This document shows positions 45,820 to 53,010 of a stretch of DNA of 64,000 nt, piece after piece. The notes beneath the pieces were generated by a model, which ran no database searches, was not told where the DNA came from, and saw nothing but the letters and a program-made list of their open reading frames with translations. The position numbers and the translations under genes were made by a program. This DNA is from JAWKOK01 sp963765875 (GTDB lineage Bacteria > Chloroflexota > Anaerolineae > Caldilineales > Caldilineaceae). Position 1 is the first letter of the stretch, and each line of letters begins with the position of its first letter. The stretch is taken from positions 1 to 64,000 of the forward strand of contig CAVXYK010000008.1 of assembly GCA_963765875.1 (NCBI GenBank), in the 5' to 3' direction.

Positions 45820-46818
45820 ATGTATAGAATCCGACCTTTCAGCTCAACCGACGAAGAATATACTCGCATCGTTGAAATCTACAATGCGCTCTGGCCGGAT
45901 GAACCTCTTTCGGTTGGTACGATCAAATACGAGGATGCAGCCCGGGCGCCCAGTCGTTTTTTGCAACGTCTGATGATTGAACTGGACGCCCCGTCGGCGT
46001 CGGTGGAAGCGCCACGGAAAATCATTGGCGAGGCATGGTGCGGGCACGAGGAATATGAGCGTGATCCAAGCCGATACGCCTTTGGCGTTCACGTCGATCC
46101 CCTCTACGCTCACCTCGAATATGGTAAAGACGGTATCTGCCCAGCAGTGATGGAAACGCTGCTAACCATCTTGAATCGCCGCGACGTCAAGCCGACACTG
46201 CTCATCACCTATTGGCGCGAGGATAGACCCGTTCGCCTTGCCTTTCTCCAGAGACAAGGCTTCAGTCAGGTGATGCGCTATCAGGATTCCGAACTGGATG
46301 TGACGGCCTTTGATCCGTCACCATTTCTGGACAAGGTGACTCAGGTCGAATCATTGGGTATTGAGATTCTGTCTTTGCCAAAGCTACAAATGAGATTCGA
46401 TGACTGGATGGAGCGCATCTACAGCATGGACATGGAAATACTGCCCGACGAGCCGGGCACGGGTAAGTTCACACCTGAGCCCATCGAAGAATATGCTAAA
46501 ATATTCGACAATCCTTCTTTTCTAGCAGATGGCTGGTTCGTAGCCGTTCACGGCGACATCTGTGTAGGCAGTTCGAGCATCTGGAACAACGAGGCCGATC
46601 CACAGAAACTCAACACGAATTTTACTGGGGTCCGGCGCAACTACCGGCGCAAGGGCATCACAACCGCGCTAAAGCTTGCCATCATTGCATACGCTCAAGC
46701 GCGAGGGGCAACCCACATCCTCACCAACAATGAAGAACGCAATCCGATGTAAAAGCTCAACGTCATGTTGGGCTTCAGACCCAGACCCGGATGGCTTGAA
46801 TTCCATACGAAACTCTAG
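45820..46818 (+). CDS. tandem GNAT acetyltransferase with in-frame stop near the C-terminus
   Basis: Two GNAT-like halves. N-terminal half: YRIRPFSSTDEEYTRIVEIY, GFSQVMRYQDSELDV; C-terminal half: WFVAVHGDICVGSSSIW and the acetyl-CoA loop GVRRNYRRKGITTALKLAII, then GATHILTNNEERNPM. At 46750-46752 a TAA replaces what is usually Tyr (family: NPM-Y-x-L/I-N), and the expected end KLNVMLGFRPRPGWLEFHTK continues in the same frame to 46818. A one-base change TAT/TAC to TAA explains it. Translation to 46752 would give 311 residues lacking the last 22. ATG 45820 or TTG 45808 may start it. Confidence 0.85.
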
Positions 46819-46867
46819 CAGCTTGTCGGAGAGAAAGCTGATGACTATGCTGCAAAAAGATCTCATT

Positions 46868-46951
46868 TACCACAGAGGCACGGAGGGAGCACAGAGATAC
46901 ACAGAGGAAAAACTCTTTCCATCTGCGCTTATCTGCGTGCCTCCGTGGTGA
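46868..46951. repeat. palindromic repeat with ACCACAGAGGCACGGAG arms
   Basis: ACCACAGAGGCACGGAG on the left pairs with CTGCGTGCCTCCGTGGT on the right with few mismatches; more CACAGAG / TCTGCG pairing lies inside. It lies in the 391-base spacer between the GNAT and enolase-superfamily genes and has the layout of the CACGAA/TTCGTG repeats, with a different core. Confidence 0.7.
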
Positions 46952-47053
46952 AATCGGTGTCTTCGCAGTAGATTCAGCTGATAGGACACGGATAACGCTA
47001 ATTTCGCGAATATCCACGGATTAAGACCATCGCAAGAAAATAACTATCCGGCG

Positions 47054-47116
47054 CGTCCCCGGCACGGGCCTGCAGCACTCTGGCTCACCGAATTCGTCTG
47101 GCCCGTGCCGGGGACG
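47054..47116. repeat. 17-base perfect inverted repeat
   Basis: CGTCCCCGGCACGGGCC at 47054-47070 and its exact complement at 47100-47116 with a 29-base loop, upstream of the enolase-superfamily gene. It may be a terminator or a repeat; no T-run is directly attached, though TTTATTTCC follows. Confidence 0.55.
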
Positions 47117-47209
47117 TTTATTTCCGTTGACTGGCCTAAATCGGAATAATCAGCGAGTATTCATCATCAATAGAAAACTCAATCAGCAATCGCATCGGAG
47201 AACCTTCAC

Positions 47210-48397
47210 ATGAAGAACGCCCTGGCCAACTCTTCCTTACCCAAAACAGGCGGCCTGGACGGTCAGGTCAAGATCACGGCCATTAAGGCCCTCCAGCCCC
47301 AGCAGAACGCCACCCTGATCCGGGTGGAAACAGATGCGGGTATCTGCGGCTACGGACCCTGCCACGGCACAGGCCCGTCCGTGCGTGCGGCGATTGCCCA
47401 TCTGGAAGGCCCCCGGCTGCCCCATCTGGGCCTGATCGGCAAGGATCCACTAGCCATCGACGTCCACTTTCACAACATGTTCTATGCCTATCCCCAACGC
47501 GGCCGGGTCATGAACGTACTCAGCGGCATTGATATCGCGCTCTGGGACCTGACAGGCAAGCTACTGGGTCAACCGGTCTGCCGACTGCTGGGCGGTCCCT
47601 TCCGTGACGAGATCCCGCTCTACTCCCACTGCGGCGGCGGTGATTTTCTCAGTCGAGACGAGTGGGCAGTTCGGGCAGCGGATCTGAAGGATGATCCATA
47701 TGGATTCAAAGCCTATAAGATCGACATCCATCATGTCCTTCACAGCCCGATGCAACAATACATGCCCAGCATCGGGCCCCGCGAAGCGCGTGATGTGGCC
47801 CAGGCATACGGCCTTGCCCGCGAGGCCCTGGGCGATGAAATCGACATCATCGTTCACTGCCATGCCGAGCTTGACCTGCCCAGCGCGGTCAAGGTGGCTG
47901 AGGCGGTGGAGCCGATCAGACCGCTCTACTACGAGGACCCGCTGGCGCCTGAGTTTAGCGAGTCGTGGAAAACGCTGCGACGCAGTACCCGTATCCCCAT
48001 CTTCACCGGAGAGAACATTGCCCTGGCCGAGGGTGCGTTGCCATTCCTGCAAAGTGGAGCCGTTGACGCATTGCAGCCCGACCTGATCAAATGCGGCGGC
48101 ATCACCGGGGCCAAGCGCATCGCCGACCTGGCCGCGCTCTACCGCGTTCCCATCTCCTGCCACAACGTCAGCGGCTATGTGCTCGACATGGCCTCGCAGC
48201 AGTTCTCTGCCGCCATCTTCAACTGCCCGCTGATGGAGTGCCGACGCCGGGCCGCCGAGGCCCCAGAAGCCACCGGCGAGAAAGTCGTGATCCGCGACGG
48301 CAAGATGAAGGTTGCCATGCGGCCCGGCCTGGGTCTCGAATTGGACTTCGACTACCTCAAAGCGCACCGAGCGGAGGGCGAGCCCTGGTGGGACTGA
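47210..48397 (+). CDS. enolase-superfamily (mandelate racemase/galactonate dehydratase-like) enzyme
   Basis: A complete 395-residue protein with ribosome site GGAGAACC before ATG 47210. The capping domain begins VKITAIKALQPQQNATLIRV; the barrel has the metal ligands in DIIVHCHAELDLPSA, YYEDPLAPEF and FTGENIALAEGALPF, and a His at ISCHNVSGYVLDMAS. The family takes a proton next to a carboxylate; members near this pattern dehydrate sugar acids (galactonate, gluconate types). The Lys-x-Lys base of racemases appears as KAYKIDIHH. The substrate is unknown. A sugar-acid step would fit the carbohydrate theme of the window, but no pathway partners are adjacent. Confidence 0.9.
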   Translation: MKNALANSSLPKTGGLDGQVKITAIKALQPQQNATLIRVETDAGICGYGPCHGTGPSVRAAIAHLEGPRLPHLGLIGKDPLAIDVHFHNMFYAYPQRGRVMNVLSGIDIALWDLTGKLLGQPVCRLLGGPFRDEIPLYSHCGGGDFLSRDEWAVRAADLKDDPYGFKAYKIDIHHVLHSPMQQYMPSIGPREARDVAQAYGLAREALGDEIDIIVHCHAELDLPSAVKVAEAVEPIRPLYYEDPLAPEFSESWKTLRRSTRIPIFTGENIALAEGALPFLQSGAVDALQPDLIKCGGITGAKRIADLAALYRVPISCHNVSGYVLDMASQQFSAAIFNCPLMECRRRAAEAPEATGEKVVIRDGKMKVAMRPGLGLELDFDYLKAHRAEGEPWWD

Positions 48398-48460
48398 GTG
48401 GGCAAGCTCAAGAACAATGAGCTACGACGGGACAGTAAGGCGATCCCCAAAAAACATGAT

Positions 48461-48727
48461 CCACGAAGGCGCACAAAGAGACACGAAGCAATGCGCCCTT
48501 CGTGAAAATTCGTGTTTCTTCGTGGACAACCATTCTTCTGTTTTGGCCTAAGAAGCACGAAGAGTATTGCTCCCTTTCCGTATTCTTTCGTGCCTCTTCG
48601 TGGCCCTTCGTGTTCCTCAGGCCGATCCAAAGAAATAATGATCCACGAAGAGCACCAATAAACACAAAGTAAGGGTTGCCCTTCGTGAATCTTCGTGACG
48701 ATTCGTGTTCCTTCGTGGATAGTTATT
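48461..48727. repeat. three CACGAAG/CTTCGTG palindromic repeats in a row
   Basis: Three related palindromes fill most of the 367-base spacer. The first (48461-48529) pairs CCACGAAGGCGCACAAAGAG with TTCGTGTTTCTTCGTGG; the second (48541-48625) pairs GAAGCACGAAGAG with CTCTTCGTG...TTCGTGTTCC; the third (48634-48727) pairs AATAATGATCCACGAAG with CTTCGTGGATAGTTATT. They differ outside the core motif, so they are family members, not tandem copies. Confidence 0.8.
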
Positions 48728-48764
48728 TTCCAGCATTGGCCTTAGTGGATCAGAAAAGGCTTCT

Positions 48765-49505
48765 ATGACCACACCACAACTCCACCTGGAAACCCTCCAC
48801 ATTCTCAACGACCAAGGCCGCATCGTCTCCACGCGTGAGCCAGGGCCGAGCAGGGGCCCGCTCTTCATGCTGGTCAGGGGCGCGACTAATTCCGCGTGGG
48901 CGGTACACGCCGACATCCCACAAGCATTGGCCGACGAGCTTGACCAACTTGCTTGCGAAGAACCGCCAATCCTCGACCTGCGGGCCGCGCCAATGCATGC
49001 GGACCGGTACACCTCACTGCTTGGCCGCCACCTGGCCGCCGGACACGAAGCCGGGCACGAAGCCGAAGCCACGCCAAGACTTTTTGCCGGACCGGCCTTC
49101 ATCTTTCCCAATCGGTCTGTTGAGCCTGCAAACGTTGATTCCATAGAGATCGTACGCATCGAAGACGAGCGGCTGCTCGAACACAACTTTCGAGGCTGGG
49201 TGCCGGGCGAGATTGCCGCCGGGCGAGGGCCCATGGTGGCGGTCGTCGTTGATGGGTTCCCTGTCAGCATCTGCTTTTGCGCTCGACGATCTGGCGTGGC
49301 CGCCGAGGCGGGACTGGAGACGGCCGAGGCCTATCGGGGTCGAGGCTACGGGCCGCTGGCAACCGCTGCATGGGCGCAGGCGATTCGGGCGTTGGGGCGG
49401 ATCCCCCTCTACAGCACGTCGTGGAGCAATGACGCTTCGCTGTCGGTGGCCCGCAAGTTGGGGTTGGTGGCGTACGCGAGTGGTTGGAGTCTCTCCAATC
49501 GATGA
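48765..49505 (+). CDS. GNAT-family acetyltransferase
   Basis: A complete 246-residue protein. The first half (LHLETLHILNDQGRIVSTRE, RPGATNSAWAVHADI-like region, LDLRAAPMHADRYTSLLGRH) is a divergent domain; the second half is a GNAT fold with FIFPNRSVEPANVDSIEIVR, VAVVVDGFPVSICFCARRS and the acetyl-CoA loop AEAYRGRGYGPLATAAWAQA, ending with LYSTSWSNDASLSVARKLGL. The substrate is unknown. It follows the palindromic repeats. Confidence 0.85.
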   Translation: MTTPQLHLETLHILNDQGRIVSTREPGPSRGPLFMLVRGATNSAWAVHADIPQALADELDQLACEEPPILDLRAAPMHADRYTSLLGRHLAAGHEAGHEAEATPRLFAGPAFIFPNRSVEPANVDSIEIVRIEDERLLEHNFRGWVPGEIAAGRGPMVAVVVDGFPVSICFCARRSGVAAEAGLETAEAYRGRGYGPLATAAWAQAIRALGRIPLYSTSWSNDASLSVARKLGLVAYASGWSLSNR

Positions 49506-49718
49506 TTCTGTGAGCCTTGTATTTCAGTTGAAAACGAGACCACAATTGATTAAACTAGTACACGACGGCGCAAATAGCTATACGGTTCGTAGTGTGCGCT
49601 TTAGCGCACTCGCAGCTTGGATCATGTGACAGCAAGGATAGGGTCAGTTCATGCAGAGACAAGCCGGGTATCAGCACCCATCTGTACGGATAGGTATCAG
49701 ACAAAGGAGAAGATTCGC

Positions 49719-50567
49719 ATGAGGACGCTGCACACACGTCTACCGGTCGCGTTGGCGATCGCGACCAGCTTGGCGCTGGTCCTAGCGAGCTGCGGCGGCA
49801 GCCGGCGAGAGAACGAACCCCGAAAAACAGTGGATGATCCCAGGGCATATGCGATTGAAGCGCTGCAAACAATGGATCTCAACACTTGGTGGCAGGCCTA
49901 CCGCAACCCTGACCCTGAACTGCTGGGACAGATTGTCGACGGGGTTGCCGAGAAGGAGCCCGACGGCTTGCCCACGGACGCACGAAAGCTGGATACGCTC
50001 ATTCGCCATCAGATAGGCTCACGATACAAAAATTATATGGACGATACAGAAGAGGGTAGGGCCTTCATCCTGAACCAGGCCAAGATCCGCTTCGCCGATC
50101 CGCCCATGGCCACTTGGGGTGATGACGGGAACTACGCGGTGCTCGACTACCACATGCTGCCCGGCGAATGGAAGGGCATCAGTCGTATCAGTGATGGACT
50201 AAAAGATCCCCCAGCCGTAGATCATCCATTCCTGAAGCCCGACGTGCTTGCCGATAGCTTACACAGGCTGGTTACAGCTTACCCGGATTCTCGTGTCTAT
50301 GAGATCTACTATCAATACCATTTTGGTAGTGATCTGAAAAAAGTCCACCTCTCCTTTGTTCCTGACGGGCCGACGACGTACATTGAAGGGATGAACATCA
50401 ATTACGCCGCCGAGCCGGTCTCCTGGGACGATCTGCTCAATGGGCGCATCCATCTGGATGACATTGACTTTGACCGGCCCATGGAGGGCGACGGCGGCGG
50501 CGCAGGCGGTCCTCCACAGACGATGCCTAGAGACTTCTTGCCGCTCCCTCAACCGTCACAACCATGA
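49719..50567 (+). CDS. hypothetical lipoprotein
   Basis: A 282-residue protein with ATG 49719 behind AAAGGAGAAG. Signal peptide MRTLHTRLPVALAIATSLAL and lipobox VLASC predict a lipid-anchored protein outside the membrane. The body has Trp/Tyr-rich segments (DLNTWWQAYRNPDPELLGQI, DTLIRHQIGSRYKNYMDDTE, GNYAVLDYHMLPGEWKGISR, RVYEIYYQYHFGSDLKKVHL) and ends in a Gly/Pro-rich tail (GDGGGAGGPPQTMPRDFLPL). I do not recognise a family. Confidence 0.8.
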   Translation: MRTLHTRLPVALAIATSLALVLASCGGSRRENEPRKTVDDPRAYAIEALQTMDLNTWWQAYRNPDPELLGQIVDGVAEKEPDGLPTDARKLDTLIRHQIGSRYKNYMDDTEEGRAFILNQAKIRFADPPMATWGDDGNYAVLDYHMLPGEWKGISRISDGLKDPPAVDHPFLKPDVLADSLHRLVTAYPDSRVYEIYYQYHFGSDLKKVHLSFVPDGPTTYIEGMNINYAAEPVSWDDLLNGRIHLDDIDFDRPMEGDGGGAGGPPQTMPRDFLPLPQPSQP

Positions 50568-50613
50568 CAACGGCTCTCACCACATATGAAATGGGTCTGT
50601 TCAAACTGAGTTT

Positions 50614-50909
50614 ATGGCGTACTTCTATGTAGGGACATGGCATTCCGCACAGGCCCGTTGTTGACGGAGACCGATTCGACCTTCAAGACCACCGCCGCCA
50701 ACCATACGGTGGCTAGGAATGCCTTGTCCGTGCCTGACATTGCAGTAGGTCTCAGACGGACAAGGCAGTCCTAGTATTATTTTCAAAATGCGGATGATGC
50801 TTCTCGATTTGGAATCGCCCTATCCGAGTTCGACCTGGCGAGGAATGCAATGTTCCTACGGGTCTCAGCTCGTTTTGTTTGCGCAGCAGGCGCTTCTCGC
50901 CAACACACC
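50614..50909. mobile_element. 296-bp palindromic element, copy 1
   Basis: It shares about 85-90% identity with 58276-58571. A 231-bp core (50629-50859) is bounded by GTAGGGACATGGCATTCC and GGAATGCAATGTTCCTAC, imperfect terminal inverted repeats, and holds an inner hairpin (CTAGGAATGCCTTGTCCGT ... ACGGACAAGGCAGTCCTAG). It has no coding capacity of its own. It lies between the lipoprotein and VOC genes. Confidence 0.8.
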
Positions 50910-50925
50910 CATATGAAATCAAGCG

Positions 50926-50973
50926 CTCTGTGGTGAACTCTGTGGTGAACTCTGTGGTGAACTCTGTGGCGAC
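50926..50973 (+). repeat. four tandem 12-bp repeats
   Basis: The unit CTCTGTGGTGAA occurs three times in a row, then CTCTGTGGCGAC. It lies just upstream of the VOC gene, and the unit resembles the inner sequence of the TCTGTGG palindromes at 46868 and 56283. Confidence 0.85.
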
Positions 50974-50998
50974 AACAATGACTGAAGGACCTCATCCC

Positions 50999-51316
50999 AT
51001 GAAATACAACCACGTCGGCATCCCCACTCAATCCAGCTTCGACGGCGAGATCGATCTCCCCCATCTCAAGATGACCGTCTCCGACCACGAAACCAATCCA
51101 TACGGAATCCAGTGGCAACGCTACTGGGACGGTGCGCCCTATCCCGAACTGGTCAAATCAATCCCGCACGTCGCTTTCGAAGTGGACGATTTGGAAAAGG
51201 CGCTTGAAGGCCAGACCGTGATCATCGAGCCGAACAGTCCCAGTGAGGGGCTGATGGTCGCATTCATTGAGGTGAATGGAGCACCGGTAGAGCTGATGCA
51301 ATATGCAGTAGACTAG
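50999..51316 (+). CDS. small VOC/glyoxalase-like protein
   Basis: A 105-residue protein of the vicinal-oxygen-chelate fold: MKYNHVGIPTQSSFDGEIDL, a long strand KMTVSDHETNPYGIQWQRYW, then IPHVAFEVDDLEKALEGQTV and EVNGAPVELMQYAVD. ATG 50999 is preferred since GAAGGA lies 9 bases upstream; ATG 50978 and further upstream codons run into the 12-bp repeats. The family includes metal-dependent isomerases, dioxygenases and resistance proteins; the role is unknown. Confidence 0.83.
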   Translation: MKYNHVGIPTQSSFDGEIDLPHLKMTVSDHETNPYGIQWQRYWDGAPYPELVKSIPHVAFEVDDLEKALEGQTVIIEPNSPSEGLMVAFIEVNGAPVELMQYAVD

Positions 51317-51333
51317 TGTTGAACCCGCTCAAT

Positions 51334-51894
51334 CTACACCGACTCCCAACCGGCCGCCTCTGCCCAATCCTGGGCAGCGTCCCAGATCAGATCGTAGACC
51401 GGATCCTTGATATCGTAGTAGGCATCTTCGTCTTCGGCGTGATACCTGACGAGTTCCCGTTTGATCAGTTCGACCGTGCGCATAGAATTCGGGTGGGCAC
51501 GCAGATAGTCGCGAAAGAGCAAGGCATAACGCTGGTTGTAGCTGCCGGCCACACGCACATGTACATTCGACCGCCTGGCCCCGTCGGGTTGACAAAAGAA
51601 GAGCTTCTCCCATAATTGAGGGGACTCATCTTCGCCCAGCGGTACATGATCGTGAGCCGCTGCCGCCCAATACTGATACCCGGCGTCAACCAGATTGTCT
51701 CTGATCGTCGGTGTGAGTTCTGCAACCGTGATCTGAATGTCAATGACATTCTTGGCTCCCAGACCGGGAACCGACGTGGAGCCAATGTGGTCGATCAGAA
51801 GGGCTAGCGGTCCCAGGATCTCCTGAAGCGATACACGAATCATCTCAAACTCCTGGGGCCAGGTAGGTTTGTACTCGTGAATGATGATGGTCAT
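51334..51894 (-). CDS. GrpB-like (UPF0157) nucleotidyltransferase-fold protein
   Basis: A complete 186-residue protein of the GrpB/UPF0157 family. Typical features are MTIIIHEYKPTWPQEFEMIR, the glycine-serine loop IDHIGSTSVPGLGAKNVIDI with its Asp-x-Gln (a degenerate nucleotidyltransferase motif), NVHVRVAGSYNQRYALLFRD and the C-terminal helix region. The family has the nucleotidyltransferase fold but no known substrate. The ATG overlaps the stop of the upstream VOC gene by 4 bases. Confidence 0.92.
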   Translation of the reverse strand: MTIIIHEYKPTWPQEFEMIRVSLQEILGPLALLIDHIGSTSVPGLGAKNVIDIQITVAELTPTIRDNLVDAGYQYWAAAAHDHVPLGEDESPQLWEKLFFCQPDGARRSNVHVRVAGSYNQRYALLFRDYLRAHPNSMRTVELIKRELVRYHAEDEDAYYDIKDPVYDLIWDAAQDWAEAAGWESV

Positions 51895-52286
51895 GGCAGG
51901 TTGAGTTGCCAGGAGACGCCAAATCGGTCGCTGGCCCAGCCGAACAGCCTACTGAATCCATAATCCCCAATCGACATGTAGACATTCCCATCGGCCGACA
52001 GCACATCAAAGAGGTGATTCAGCTCATCCTCACTCTCACAATCAACGAAGATGGACATGGCTGGCGTAAACGTGAAGTCATGGTCTACGTGGCTATCGAT
52101 ACAGATGAACTGTTGAGACCCAAGCCGGAAATGGGCCTGCACGATCGTACCCTCTGCACCCGGTCCGTCTGGTCCGTAGCGCTCAACTTCGAGGATCTCA
52201 GCGTCCGGGAAAAGCGAGACATACAAATTCATAGCCTCACTTGCCGTGCCTTCAAACATGAGATGTGTTCTGACCTTATGGGGCAT
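51891..52286 (-). CDS. PhnB-like VOC protein
   Basis: A complete 131-residue protein: RTHLMFEGTASEAMNLYVSL, FPDAEILEVERYGPDGPGAE, GTIVQAHFRLGSQQFICIDS, then the second beta repeat and the end GWASDRFGVSWQLNLP, typical of the PhnB/3-demethylubiquinone methyltransferase-like VOC group. Ribosome site AAAGGATT before ATG 52286. The catalytic role of this group is largely unknown. It is coupled to the GrpB-like gene. Confidence 0.9.
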   Translation of the reverse strand: MPHKVRTHLMFEGTASEAMNLYVSLFPDAEILEVERYGPDGPGAEGTIVQAHFRLGSQQFICIDSHVDHDFTFTPAMSIFVDCESEDELNHLFDVLSADGNVYMSIGDYGFSRLFGWASDRFGVSWQLNLP

Positions 52287-52384
52287 GGGAATCCTTTCAA
52301 CGTAATACTGTGCAGGTGTAGATTTGAATATTGTCGGTCACAGTGTTATCGGTCAGGAACTCAGGCTCGTCCCCGGTTGAACCG

Positions 52385-52864
52385 TCACTCGATCACCTTT
52401 ACCGTGTTGTAACCTGTGACCGTGAACCCAACCCGTTCATACAGTCCCAATGCCCGTCTGTTGTCGGCGGCCACGCGCAGCTTGATCTGCTCGACGCCGG
52501 AGTCAAGAAGGTGCTGTTCCAGAGCATGCAATGCAGACTTGCCATGTCCCTGCCCTCGAAATGCCTCGAATAGGACAAAGTCTAGGATGAATACCGTCTC
52601 GCCGCTATCCAACAGCTTGTACCAGAGGTAGCCGATGGTCTCAGGGACGGTATCTTCACACGTCCCTTGCTCGATACAGAGCAGCGAATGGTCAGGCGTG
52701 TCTGTTGTCTGGGGCAGGTCAACCGCCAGCTCTCGGGCCGCGATAGAGCGACTCTTTTCTAACGAATAACCGTAGTTGGCAACGATCTCGTCGGCATAGT
52801 CCACAATAAAACAGTCACGATAGGCAAGAAACTCGTCCGGGCTCATGTCTCGTAGCGTGATCAT
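52385..52864 (-). CDS. GNAT-family acetyltransferase
   Basis: A complete 159-residue acetyltransferase: MITLRDMSPDEFLAYRDCFI, then a strand pair SGETVFILDFVLFEAFRGQG with the acetyl-CoA loop FRGQGHGKSALHALEQHLLD, and the closing VAADNRRALGLYERVGFTVT. It has the layout of ribosomal-protein or small-molecule acetyltransferases; the substrate is unknown. It stands 98 bases upstream of the PhnB-like gene in the same direction. Confidence 0.9.
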   Translation of the reverse strand: MITLRDMSPDEFLAYRDCFIVDYADEIVANYGYSLEKSRSIAARELAVDLPQTTDTPDHSLLCIEQGTCEDTVPETIGYLWYKLLDSGETVFILDFVLFEAFRGQGHGKSALHALEQHLLDSGVEQIKLRVAADNRRALGLYERVGFTVTGYNTVKVIE

Positions 52865-53010
52865 GGAAATCGGTCGCTCTCTTGGTTGCGTAGCGGAAAC
52901 GGCCTACCTGGATTGAAGGCACTACGAAATCATGAGTCTTTGAGGACATTCAGTTTAGGCGTAGCATTGAACCTACAATGGGAAGTTCGAGATGATGGAA
53001 AGTGACGTCA

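Noticed and set aside
48461..48727. CRISPR array
   Set aside because: The repeated pieces are palindromes of differing length and spacing, with no constant direct repeat and no cas genes.
50926..50973. N-terminal SVVNSVVNSVVNSV extension of the VOC protein
   Set aside because: The extension comes from the 12-bp repeat; a better ribosome site supports the start at 50999.
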